A stretch of DNA of 64,000 nt from assembly GCF_900156465.1 (NCBI RefSeq), contig NZ_LT707064.1, forward strand, positions 3,356,001 to 3,420,000. The letters run 5' to 3'. The notes below the pieces were generated by a model. The model searched no databases and was not told the origin of the DNA. It saw only the letters and a list, made by a program, of their open reading frames with translations. The translations under genes and the position numbers were made by a program. Below, piece by piece: positions 32,728-40,812 of this stretch; the stretch's first letter is position 1, and each line of letters starts with the position of its first letter. This DNA is from Pseudomonas sp. 7SR1 (lineage in GTDB: Bacteria > Pseudomonadota > Gammaproteobacteria > Pseudomonadales > Pseudomonadaceae).

Positions 32728-33651
32728 ATGGAGACCTTCAGCAGTATCGAATGCTTTGTGCGCAGTGCCGAAGTCGGCAGCTTTGCCGAAGCCGCCCGGC
32801 GACTGAGTATTACCCCGGCGGCGGTGGGCAAGAATGTCGCCAGGCTCGAAGCACGGCTGGGGGTGCGCCTGTTCCAGCGCAGTACCCGCAGGCTGACCCT
32901 GACCGAGGCCGGTCATTTGTTTTTGAGCGAAGTGAGCGGCAGCCTCAATACCATCCAGAACGCGGTCGCCAACCTGGCCAGCGCCGGTGGGCAGCCGGCA
33001 GGTACGTTGAAGGTGAGCATGGGCACGGCATTCGGACGACTGTATGTGGTGCCATTGCTGGGGCAGTTTCTACGACGCTTCCCGGCGATCAGCCCGGACT
33101 GGCACTTCGATAACCGACAGGTCGACCTGATCGGCCAGGGTTTCGATGCGGCCATCGGGGGTGGTTTCGAGTTGCCCCAAGGCGTGGTGGCACGCAAGCT
33201 GGCGGTGGCCCATCGGGTACTGGTGGCCTCACCGGGTTACCTGCAGGAGCACGCCGCGGTGCTGGAGCCGGACGACCTGGCGAACCATCAGGGCATCCTG
33301 ATCCGTTCGCCCCAGACCGGGCGCATTCGCTCCTGGCAACTGACCAGTCATACCGGGCAGCACAGTCCGCTGATGCTCAAGGCGCGCATGACCATGAGTG
33401 ACTCGGAAGCCGACTGTGCGGCCGCGGCCCAGGGGCTGGGCATTGGACTGGTGAGCATGCCGGTGGCCGTTCCGTTCCTGGAGTCCGGCGAACTGCAGCG
33501 GGTATTGCCGGACTGGTATGTGGATGATGGCAACATTTCCATCTATTACGCCGAGCACAAGTTGCTGCCGGGCAAGACCCGAGCCTTCGTGGATTTCATC
33601 ATCGAACAGTTTGCCGAGCAGGAATGGGCGCAGCGGTTCAGGGCCGTTTGA
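32728..33651 (+). CDS. LysR-family transcriptional regulator
   Basis: A 307-residue protein. The HTH is at about residues 3-62 (IECFVRSAEVGSFAEAARRLSITPAAVGKNVARLE), and the effector-binding domain at about 90-300 has YVVPLLGQFLRRFPAISPDW and VGSVEVVA-like segments. It is in the CrgA-like group. It is divergent from the SDR gene, so it probably regulates that gene and itself. The effector is unknown. Confidence 0.93.
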   Translation: METFSSIECFVRSAEVGSFAEAARRLSITPAAVGKNVARLEARLGVRLFQRSTRRLTLTEAGHLFLSEVSGSLNTIQNAVANLASAGGQPAGTLKVSMGTAFGRLYVVPLLGQFLRRFPAISPDWHFDNRQVDLIGQGFDAAIGGGFELPQGVVARKLAVAHRVLVASPGYLQEHAAVLEPDDLANHQGILIRSPQTGRIRSWQLTSHTGQHSPLMLKARMTMSDSEADCAAAAQGLGIGLVSMPVAVPFLESGELQRVLPDWYVDDGNISIYYAEHKLLPGKTRAFVDFIIEQFAEQEWAQRFRAV

Positions 33652-33696
33652 GACCACTCGCCCATCGCAGCACGATCGCGATGGGCACGACGTGTC

Positions 33697-34425
33697 TCAG
33701 CGCCCGAACCGCCCCGGCCAGCCGATGATGGTCTTGGGCCGAGGTGTCGCGTAGGTGCGGACCTTGGAAGTGGATAACCCCAGTCGCACCAGGGATTCGG
33801 CGATGGTCACCGCCGCGGTCACCCCATCCACCACCGGCACCCCGGTGCATTGGCGGATCCGTTCATCGAGCCCGGCCATGCCGCCGCATCCCAAGCAGAT
33901 CACCTCGGCCTTGTCCTGGCTCACCGCCAGTTCCGCCTGCTGCACAATGGCTTCGACGGCCCGTTGCGGGTCCTGCTCCAGCTCCAGCACCGCCAGGCCA
34001 CTGGCCCTGACCGATGCACACCGGTCGTACAGGCCGGAGAGCTTGAGCCGGTCTTCGATCAGCGGCACGGTGCGGTCCAGGGTGGTGACCACTGAATACG
34101 CATGGCCCAGGAACATCGCGGTGCTGGCGGCGGCGTCGGTGATATCCACCACCGGCACGTCGAGCAGCTCCTGCAGGCCTTCGCGGCCATGCTCGCCATA
34201 ACCGGCCTGGATCACGGCGTCGAACGGCTGATCGTAGGACATCACTCGGTCCATCACTGCGATGGCGGCCAGGTAACTTTCGAAGTTGCCTTCGACCGAG
34301 TCGGCCCCGAAATGCGGCGTGAGCCCGACAATCTCCGTACCTGGGGCGGCCACGGCCTGCGCCTGGCGGGCAATGGCCTGGGTGATGGACTCGGTGGTGT
34401 TGACGTTGACTACGAGAATTCGCAT
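33697..34425 (-). CDS. Asp/Glu/hydantoin racemase-superfamily protein lacking the first catalytic Cys
   Basis: A 242-residue protein starting MRILVVNVNTTESITQ, the usual hydantoin/allantoin racemase N-terminus. The second catalytic position is kept (CLGCGGM, C180). The first, usually ACFGDPG, reads AGYGEHG with Gly at 75. Two-Cys racemisation is therefore doubtful; a one-Cys reaction as in arylmalonate decarboxylase, or a different role, is possible. It ends VRTYATPRPKTIIGWPGRFGR, a conserved tail. It follows an NCS1 nucleobase/allantoin-type transporter on the same strand (60-bp gap), hinting at hydantoin or ureide catabolism. Confidence 0.85.
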   Translation of the reverse strand: MRILVVNVNTTESITQAIARQAQAVAAPGTEIVGLTPHFGADSVEGNFESYLAAIAVMDRVMSYDQPFDAVIQAGYGEHGREGLQELLDVPVVDITDAAASTAMFLGHAYSVVTTLDRTVPLIEDRLKLSGLYDRCASVRASGLAVLELEQDPQRAVEAIVQQAELAVSQDKAEVICLGCGGMAGLDERIRQCTGVPVVDGVTAAVTIAESLVRLGLSTSKVRTYATPRPKTIIGWPGRFGR

Positions 34426-34485
34426 GGGCTTTCCTTGAGGTGAGATAAGCGGCCCGAGCCGGGCAGGCCGCGTTGAAATCGGGCT

Positions 34486-36015
34486 TCAGTGGCTGACGTT
34501 ATCCACGGCGATGGATTCACCGCTGACATCTTCGTAAAACGGCTGCCGCTTGGCGATCGCCAGGTAGAGCAGCCCGGCGATCCCGGCGCCGATCAACCAG
34601 GAGAACGGTGAAACGCTGTCGAAGCCGGGCACCAGCGCCAGGACGATGGCAATCAGGGCCGCCGGAATGAATGCCGCCACCGCACGCAGGTTGACCCCCT
34701 TGCTATAGAAATAGGCGCCATCGGGGTCTTCGCTGTAGAGCTGTGGCACATTGATCCGGCCTTTTCTGATCAACCAGTAGTCGACCATGATCACGCCATA
34801 CAGCGGCCCGAGCAGCGCACCGAGGCCGGACAGGAAATACACGATCACCAGCGGGCTGTTATAGAGATTCCACGGCAGGATCAGCACGGCGATGGCGGCG
34901 CTGATCAGTCCGGCCCGGCGGAACGTCAGGTATCTGGGGGCCAGGTTGCTGAGCACGAAGGCCGGTGCGACGAAATTGGCCATGATGTTCACGGCCACGG
35001 TGACGATGAGGAACGCCAGGCAGCCAAGCACCAGTAAAAAGGTGTTGGGGATCGAGGCGATGACCTGGGTCGGGCTTTCGATGATCTGCCCGTTGATCTG
35101 GAACTGCGCACCGCACAGCAGGATCGTGATTGCGGCGAAAACCAGGATATTGACCGGCAGGCCCCAGAAGTTGCCGACGACGATGGTTCGGCGGCAGGGC
35201 GAAGAACGCGCGAAGTCGCAGAAGTTGAGTACCAGGGTGCCGTAGATCGCCAGCCACAACGCGCCGCCGGCGAAAATGTTGCGCCACATCTCGGCACCGC
35301 TCAGCGGTTCACGGATCGACCAGGCAATGGTGGCGCCGGCCTGGGTGTACATCCAACCGGCCAGGGCGGCGACGGTGACGAGAATCACCGGCCCGGCAAA
35401 GCCTTCGTAGCGGCGTACCATTTCCATGCCATAGGCCAGGATCAACAACTGCACGAACCAGATCACCACGAAACACACCCAGCCCAGGCTCGACAGGCCC
35501 AGGATCGAGTCCTGGTCGTAGTCGGCGAAGCCCGGGTGGATGGCGGTCAGCAATACCCGAAAGACCACCGACGCAAGGTAGGTCTGGATACCGAACCAGG
35601 CGATGGCGATAACCGCCCTGATCAACGCAGGAATCTGCGCGCCGTGGATGCCGAAACTGATCCGGCTGATGACGGGAAACGGCACTCCGGTCTTCTGCCC
35701 CATGTAGCCGGACAGGTTCATGAAGCCATAGACCAGCGCGGCACCGATCCCCAGGGACAGCAGGATCTGCCAGCCGCCCAGGCCCAGCGCATACAGGCCG
35801 ATGGCGAAGGAATAGTTGGCGATGTTGTGTACGTCGTTGGTCCACAGGGCAAAGATGCTGTATCGACCCCAGCGCCGGCCCTCGGCCTTGGTCGGCGCCA
35901 GGTCCTTGTTGTGCAGCCTGGGGCTCAGGATCAGGGGGGCTGTGGTTCGGGTATCCGCGGCAGTGGTGGAGGAGGGTAGATCCAGTGCGATGTCATTGGA
36001 GAGGCTAGTACGCAT
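34486..36015 (-). CDS. NCS1-family nucleobase/hydantoin:cation symporter
   Basis: A 509-residue transporter from ATG 36015 with AGGAG upstream. It has about 12 membrane helices. NCS1 features: RRWGRYSIFALWTNDVHNIANYSFAIGLYALG in the N-terminal cytosolic segment and TM1, GVPFPVISRISFG, and a C-terminal LRAVAAFIPAALIAI. These resemble the allantoin/hydantoin/cytosine permeases of the Mhp1 group. The substrate is inferred only from the adjacent racemase-superfamily gene. A palindrome TTTGTATACAAA lies 168 bp upstream, a candidate operator. Confidence 0.9.
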   Translation of the reverse strand: MRTSLSNDIALDLPSSTTAADTRTTAPLILSPRLHNKDLAPTKAEGRRWGRYSIFALWTNDVHNIANYSFAIGLYALGLGGWQILLSLGIGAALVYGFMNLSGYMGQKTGVPFPVISRISFGIHGAQIPALIRAVIAIAWFGIQTYLASVVFRVLLTAIHPGFADYDQDSILGLSSLGWVCFVVIWFVQLLILAYGMEMVRRYEGFAGPVILVTVAALAGWMYTQAGATIAWSIREPLSGAEMWRNIFAGGALWLAIYGTLVLNFCDFARSSPCRRTIVVGNFWGLPVNILVFAAITILLCGAQFQINGQIIESPTQVIASIPNTFLLVLGCLAFLIVTVAVNIMANFVAPAFVLSNLAPRYLTFRRAGLISAAIAVLILPWNLYNSPLVIVYFLSGLGALLGPLYGVIMVDYWLIRKGRINVPQLYSEDPDGAYFYSKGVNLRAVAAFIPAALIAIVLALVPGFDSVSPFSWLIGAGIAGLLYLAIAKRQPFYEDVSGESIAVDNVSH

Positions 36016-36182
36016 TCCGGCAGGCTCCTGATCCTCGATGCCGCGATGACTGTGCATGAGCGCATGGCTCGACAAATCTTCGTCGCGGCGGGCGAGCATC
36101 CTTGGTCAAGGGGCATCTGCAGCCTGTACGGGATAGGGCGCTTCAGGCTTGCGGAGCTAAAGTGTGTGTAGGTTTTATTTGA

Positions 36183-36194
36183 TTTGTATACAAA
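36183..36194. promoter_or_regulatory. Palindrome TTTGTATACAAA
   Basis: A perfect 12-bp palindrome 168 bp upstream of the NCS1 transporter start. The TTGTATACAA form is typical of GntR-family (FadR/VanR-like) operators. Confidence 0.5.
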
Positions 36195-36411
36195 ACACAT
36201 GTCGACTCAAGCCATATCTATGCCAGCTTCGGATCTAAAGCTTTCTGCCTTGATTTCGTTTCGTTATTTGTTTCGTATAAGTCACTGAAAAAAGGTCGTT
36301 ATAAATTGACCAATCGAACAGGTATTTATTTTCAGGACGCGAGCTTTCGCCAGGAAGGAAAAATGCGATGGGGAGGGCAGGTGTAACTTTTCGGGGCATT
36401 ACGGGAATAAG

Positions 36412-36452
36412 TGCACACAAAAATGGCACCTGAGGTGACATTTTTGTGTACA
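36412..36452. promoter_or_regulatory. Nested inverted repeat
   Basis: TGCACACAAAAATG (36412-36425) and CATTTTTGTGTACA (36439-36452) pair at 13 of 14 bases. The 13-bp centre contains its own palindrome CACCT-G-AGGTG. It lies about 80 bp beyond the cysH stop. Confidence 0.5.
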
Positions 36453-36533
36453 GGTTGCCGGCGCGTCACGCCATGGCCAGCAGGTCATCCCTACCGCTTC
36501 CTTCAAAGTTCGAAGCGGTCGCGGGTTGAGGGA

Positions 36534-37274
36534 TCAGGCCTTGGATTTGCTGATGATGTTACCGGCATGCAGGCCACATTCTTTCTGCGTGGCTTCTTCC
36601 CACCACCAGCGACCTTCGCGCTCATGCTGGTTCGGCAGCACCGGGCGGGTGCAGGGTTCGCAGCCGATGCTGATGAACCCCCGTTCATGCAAGCTGTTGT
36701 AAGGCAGCTCAAGCATGCGGATATAGCCCCAGACTTCCTCGCTGGTCATCTGCGACAGCGGATTGAATTTGTACAGGGTGCGTTCCGGGGTCGAGAATGC
36801 TGTGTCGATCTCCAGCACGGCCACCTGGCTGCGGGTCCCGGGGCTCTGGTCGCGACGCTGGCCGGTGGCCCATGCGCGGACATCGGCCAGTTTGCGTCGC
36901 AATGGTTCGATCTTGCGGATGCCGCAGCACTCGCCATGACCGTCCTTATAGAAACTGAACAGGCCTTTTTCCTTCACGAACGGCTCCAGTTTCGTATGGT
37001 CCGGCGAAATCACCTCGATATCGATCTTGTAGTGTTCGCGCACCTGATCGATGAACCGGTAGGTTTCCGGGTGCAGGCGACCGGTGTCGAGGCTGAACAC
37101 CTTGACGTTCTTGTTCAGCTTCCAGGCCATGTCCACCAGCACCACGTCCTCGGCGCCGCTGAAAGATATCCACAGGTCGTCGCCGAACTCGGCGAAGGCC
37201 AGCTTGAGGATGTCTTGTGGAGACTTGTTGGCATAGGTCGTGGCGAGTTCCACGACGTCAAACGATGGGCTCAT
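36534..37274 (-). CDS. cysH: Assimilatory adenylyl-sulfate (APS) reductase
   Basis: A 246-residue protein. The PP-loop-like nucleotide site is [10 protein letters not shown]. The four Cys ligands of a [4Fe-4S] cluster are visible as ECCGIRK and CEPC, which distinguish APS reductase from PAPS reductase. The C-terminal catalytic Cys lies in QKECGLH. It reduces APS to sulfite with thioredoxin. A PabB gene and ThrH lie nearby without metabolic coupling. It is probably part of the CysB regulon, but no CysB site was identified. Confidence 0.94.
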   Translation of the reverse strand: MSPSFDVVELATTYANKSPQDILKLAFAEFGDDLWISFSGAEDVVLVDMAWKLNKNVKVFSLDTGRLHPETYRFIDQVREHYKIDIEVISPDHTKLEPFVKEKGLFSFYKDGHGECCGIRKIEPLRRKLADVRAWATGQRRDQSPGTRSQVAVLEIDTAFSTPERTLYKFNPLSQMTSEEVWGYIRMLELPYNSLHERGFISIGCEPCTRPVLPNQHEREGRWWWEEATQKECGLHAGNIISKSKA

Positions 37275-37428
37275 CAGGGCGGTTTCCTACAGGTCGGTGG
37301 CGCTGAGCGCTCTATAGGAGGCCGATGGTAACAAAAGCGGCCGGGACTGGCGCGCTCCTGTGCGAATGGCTAGAGTCGGCAAGCCTTTTGTTCGCTCAAC
37401 CGACAGACATCAATAATGGGAGTGTCCT

Positions 37429-38046
37429 GTGGAAATTGCCTGCCTCGACCTGGAGGGTGTATTGGTCCCGGAAATCTGGATCGCCTTCGCTGAAAAAACC
37501 GGGATTCAATCCCTCAGGGCAACCACTCGGGACATTCCCGACTACGACGTGCTGATGAAACAGCGGTTGCGCATCCTCGACGAACACGGGCTCAAGCTTT
37601 CCGATATCCAGGAGGTGATCGCCACCCTCCAGCCGCTGGACGGCGCCATCGAGTTCGTCGACTGGCTGCGGGAACGCTTCCAGGTGGTGATTCTTTCGGA
37701 CACGTTCTACGAGTTTTCCCAACCCTTGATGCGGCAGCTGGGTTTTCCCACCTTGTTGTGCCATCGCCTGATCACGGATGAGAGCGGGCGGGTCACCGGG
37801 TATCAACTGCGTCAGAAAGATCCCAAGCGGCAGTCGGTCCTGGCATTCAAGAGTTTGTACTACCGGGTGATTGCCGCGGGAGATTCCTACAATGACACCA
37901 CAATGCTCGGCGAAGCCGACGCCGGCATCCTGTTCCATGCCCCGGATAATGTGATCCGTGAGTTCCCGCAGTTCCCGGCGGTGCACAGCTTCGCCGAGTT
38001 GAAGCAGGAATTCATCAAGGCGTCGAACCGCAATCTCAGCCTGTAG
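37429..38046 (+). CDS. thrH: Phosphoserine phosphatase / homoserine phosphotransferase ThrH
   Basis: A 205-residue protein starting at GTG 37429. The HAD motif DLEGVLVPEIW (first Asp in the CLDLEG sequence), ILSDTFYEFSQ and GDSYNDTTMLGEADAG are the ThrH hallmarks (E for D in the first motif). ThrH dephosphorylates phosphoserine and can transfer the phosphate to homoserine, bypassing ThrB, as shown in P. aeruginosa. It is monocistronic and followed by a REPIN. Confidence 0.95.
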   Translation: MEIACLDLEGVLVPEIWIAFAEKTGIQSLRATTRDIPDYDVLMKQRLRILDEHGLKLSDIQEVIATLQPLDGAIEFVDWLRERFQVVILSDTFYEFSQPLMRQLGFPTLLCHRLITDESGRVTGYQLRQKDPKRQSVLAFKSLYYRVIAAGDSYNDTTMLGEADAGILFHAPDNVIREFPQFPAVHSFAELKQEFIKASNRNLSL

Positions 38047-38054
38047 GTAAAAAA

Positions 38055-38148
38055 CCTGTGGGAGCGACGCTTGTTCGCGATAGCGGTGTGCCAGTCGGCT
38101 CCAGTGCTGCTGACCCAACGCAATCGCGAGCAAGCTCGCTCCCACAGG
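38055..38148. repeat. REPIN (paired REP palindromes) copy A
   Basis: The left arm starts CCTGTGGGAGCGACGCTTGT at 38055 and the right arm ends GCTCGCTCCCACAGG at 38148. They are inverted around a 40-bp middle, the REPIN layout of Pseudomonas mobilised by RAYT. The 5' arm has one substitution (GCGACGC for GCGAGC). Confidence 0.85.
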
Positions 38149-38162
38149 AGATGGTGTGGTCA

Positions 38163-39506
38163 CTAAAGGTTCTGCAAGGTTTCCAGCAAGACCCTGACCT
38201 TGGTAATCGACTCCTGATACTCCGCCTGCCAGTCCGAGTCCGCGACAATCCCGCCGCCGCCCCAGCAGCACACCTGTCCATCCTTGACCAGCAGGCTGCG
38301 GATGGCGATGGAGCTGTCCATCTCCCCACGTACGTCCAGGTACAGCAACGAACCGCAATAGAGGCCGCGCCGGGTCGGTTCGAGCTCGTCGATGATCTGC
38401 ATGGCGCGGATCTTCGGTGCGCCCGTGATGGAGCCGCCGGGGAAACTGCCGGCGATCAGGTCCAGGGCGTCTTTGCGCTCGGCCAGTTCGCCGGTCACGC
38501 TGCTGACCAGATGGTGTACGTTCGGGTAGCTTTCCAGGCTGAAGAGTTCCGGTACCCGCACCGAGCCGATGCGGCAGGTACGGCCCAGATCGTTGCGAAG
38601 CAAGTCGACGATCATCAGGTTCTCCGCCCGGTCCTTGGGGCTGGCAAGCAGCTCGGCGGCATGGGCGGCGTCTTCGCCAGGCGTGCTGCCACGGGGGCGG
38701 GTGCCCTTGATGGGACGGGTTTCGACGTGGCCCTCGCTGACCCTGACGAAACGCTCGGGCGACAGGCTCAGCACCGCGCCGCCATCCGGCAGGCTCTGGA
38801 AGCCCGAGAACGGTGTCGGGCAAGCCGCTCGCAGTGCCTGGTACGCAACCCAGGCATCACCCTGGCAAGGCGCCCGGAAGCGCTGGGCAAAATTCACCTG
38901 GTAACAGTCACCAGCCTGGATATAGGCCTGGATCCGGTCGATTGCCTGTCGATAGGTTTCGGCGCTGAGGTCCGGCGCCATAGGTCCTTCGAGCCTGAAA
39001 GCGCTGGCGGGCATCGGGGTGGTCCGGCTGAACAGCTCGATCAGACGCTGGCGTTCGCTTTCGCCACAATGAGGGTGGAACACCAATTGGCTGGTGCCGG
39101 CCTGATGGTCGCTGACAAGCGCCCAGTCATAGACGCCGAAGCAGGCATCGGGCAGTTGCAGGTCGTCCTGGGCCTGGGAAGGCAGGGTTTCCAGGTGTCG
39201 GCCGAAGTCATAGCTCAAGTAGCCGATCAAGCCGCCCGCGAAGGGCAATTGCACCGTGGACGGCAGCGCCGCGTCGCCCAGTTGGGTCAGCTGAATGCGC
39301 AGGCGTTGCAGGAAGTCACTGCCGCTCTCGTTCGGCATCACCGCCAATTGTGTCAGTGGCCATGCGCTGAGCACGTCATAACGTCCGCGTTCGGCACTCG
39401 GCCGGCCACTGTCGAGCAGCACGCTGCCCGGGGCATGACGAATCGCCGCGAAATACTCGGCAGGGTTGGCGCGGTAAGGTAACGGGTGTACGGAGCAGGT
39501 TGGCAT
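38163..39506 (-). CDS. pabB: Aminodeoxychorismate synthase component I
   Basis: A 447-residue chorismate-utilising enzyme. The N-terminal domain (SDFGRHLETLP, tryptophan-binding-like) precedes the catalytic domain with PIKGTRPRG and FPGGSITGAPK motifs, then IIDELEPTRRGLYCG. The Lys of PIKGTRP is the PabB hallmark. It aminates chorismate with ammonia from PabA for folate synthesis. PabA is not adjacent. It ends in VRVLLETLQNL as usual. Confidence 0.92.
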   Translation of the reverse strand: MPTCSVHPLPYRANPAEYFAAIRHAPGSVLLDSGRPSAERGRYDVLSAWPLTQLAVMPNESGSDFLQRLRIQLTQLGDAALPSTVQLPFAGGLIGYLSYDFGRHLETLPSQAQDDLQLPDACFGVYDWALVSDHQAGTSQLVFHPHCGESERQRLIELFSRTTPMPASAFRLEGPMAPDLSAETYRQAIDRIQAYIQAGDCYQVNFAQRFRAPCQGDAWVAYQALRAACPTPFSGFQSLPDGGAVLSLSPERFVRVSEGHVETRPIKGTRPRGSTPGEDAAHAAELLASPKDRAENLMIVDLLRNDLGRTCRIGSVRVPELFSLESYPNVHHLVSSVTGELAERKDALDLIAGSFPGGSITGAPKIRAMQIIDELEPTRRGLYCGSLLYLDVRGEMDSSIAIRSLLVKDGQVCCWGGGGIVADSDWQAEYQESITKVRVLLETLQNL

Positions 39507-39643
39507 GGGCGGGGCGGGTCAGCCATTCAGGCGGGGGAGCGATTGTAATCCCCCGTAGGATTTGCTCCTAGGGGGATGTCGGAGATGAGCACGTCTGTGG
39601 CTGTCGAAGATGACTGCGGGGAACATTTGTGATGAGAACATCC

Positions 39644-39774
39644 TGTGGCGAGGGCATTTATCCCCATTGGGTTGCGAAGCGACCCCAGACAGGTAGTGCA
39701 ACCACCCTGATGTATTGGGGTGGCAGCTTTTGGGGATACCACGCAACCCAGCAGGGATAAATCCCCTCGGCACA
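39644..39774. repeat. 131-bp inverted-repeat element (MITE-like)
   Basis: The left arm TGTGGCGAGGGCATTTATCC... (39644-39676) is the inverted near-copy of the right arm ...GGATAAATCCCCTCGGCACA (39742-39774), 28 of 33 positions matching. The GGGATTTATCCC motif and GGGTCGCGAAGCGACCC-like interior resemble non-coding repeats known from P. fluorescens genomes. It fills most of the gap between pabB and the amidoligase operon. Confidence 0.75.
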
Positions 39775-39825
39775 AGTTCACAATGTCCCGGTCCAGACAA
39801 TTGGCATTGTTCAGGATTAGAGGGA

Positions 39826-40812
39826 TCAGCCCTCAACCGGCGGGATATGCCCGAACAGCTCCTGGGCAAACGCCACGCGCTCTTCCACGGTTTCCACGAC
39901 GCCCCGTGCCTGGAGCTCCTCCAGGTGCGCTTCCACCGCATGGGTACGCAGGGTCAGGCCGCAGTCGTTGGCGATCTGGATGTTCAGCCCTGGTCGGGCG
40001 TTCAGTTCCAGGATCAACGGCCCTTTCTCCTGGTCCAGCACCATGTCGACGCCGATGTAGCCCAGTCCGCACAGTTCATAGCAACCGGCGGCCAGTTTCA
40101 TGAAACCGTCCCAGTAGGGCAGTTGCACGCCGTCCACCGCGTTGGTGGTGTCAGGGTGTTTGGTGATGATGTTGTTCAGCCAGGTGCCGCGCAGGGTCAG
40201 GCCAGTGGCGAGGTCCACGCCGACGCCGATGGCGCCCTGGTGCAGGTTGGCCTTGCCACCGGACTGCCGGGTCGGCAGCCGTAACATGGCCATCACCGGA
40301 TAACCCATCAGTACGATGATGCGAATGTCCGGCACGCCCTCGTAGCTGATGCTCTTGAAGATCTGGTCCGGGGTCACGCGGTACTCGATCAGCGCCCGGT
40401 CACGGTGCCCGCCCAGGGAATACAAGCCGGTGAGGATACTGGAAATGTGATGCTCGATTTCCTCGTGGCTGATGATCTTGCCGGACACGGTGCGGTAGCG
40501 GCCCTCGAAACGGTCGGCGATGACGATGATCCCGTCGCCGCCGGCGCCCTGGGCCGGCTTGATGACGAAGTCGGTGCGCCCGCCGATGATGCCATCGAGC
40601 TTGTCGATTTCCTTCTCGGTGGAAATGATCCCGTACAGCTCCGGCACATGGATGCCGGCGGCGATGGCCCGTTCCTTGGTGATGATCTTGTCATCGACGA
40701 TGGGGTACAGGCTGCGCTTGTTGTATTTGAGCACGTAGTCGGCATTGCGCCGGTTGATGCCCATGATGCCCCGGGCTTCCAGGGCCTTCCAGGTTTTCCA
40801 GAGGCCGAACAT
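39826..40812 (-). CDS. Alpha-L-glutamate ligase-like (RimK-related) ATP-grasp protein
   Basis: A 328-residue ATP-grasp protein of the rimK_rel_E_lig type. Motifs: GINRRNADYVLKYNKRSLYP (start), DDKIITKERAIAAGIHVPEL, FVIKPAQGAGGDGIIVI, and Mg/ATP-binding DMVLDQEKGPLILELNARPGLNIQIAN. RimK homologues add Glu residues to protein C-termini. The target here is unknown. It is coupled to the 7TM protein by a TAATG overlap and lies downstream of the retropepsin-like gene: a conserved three-gene set. Confidence 0.91.
   Translation of the reverse strand: MFGLWKTWKALEARGIMGINRRNADYVLKYNKRSLYPIVDDKIITKERAIAAGIHVPELYGIISTEKEIDKLDGIIGGRTDFVIKPAQGAGGDGIIVIADRFEGRYRTVSGKIISHEEIEHHISSILTGLYSLGGHRDRALIEYRVTPDQIFKSISYEGVPDIRIIVLMGYPVMAMLRLPTRQSGGKANLHQGAIGVGVDLATGLTLRGTWLNNIITKHPDTTNAVDGVQLPYWDGFMKLAAGCYELCGLGYIGVDMVLDQEKGPLILELNARPGLNIQIANDCGLTLRTHAVEAHLEELQARGVVETVEERVAFAQELFGHIPPVEG

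Larger units (their letters stand above)
36016..36533. other. AT-richer intergenic region upstream of the NCS1 gene
   Basis: About 520 bp between the NCS1 gene start and the cysH end, lower in GC than its neighbours. It holds the TTTGTATACAAA palindrome and a nested inverted repeat at 36412-36452. A 68-codon minus-strand frame (36235-36441) lacks coding character and was not called. Confidence 0.5.

Noticed and set aside
33660-33684. Hairpin CCCATCGC...GCGATGGG after the LysR gene
   Set aside because: Convergent position fits a terminator, but there is no T-run on either strand.
36235-36441. 68-codon minus-strand frame in the NCS1/cysH gap
   Set aside because: No ribosome site, odd composition and overlaps the nested inverted repeat; regarded as non-coding.
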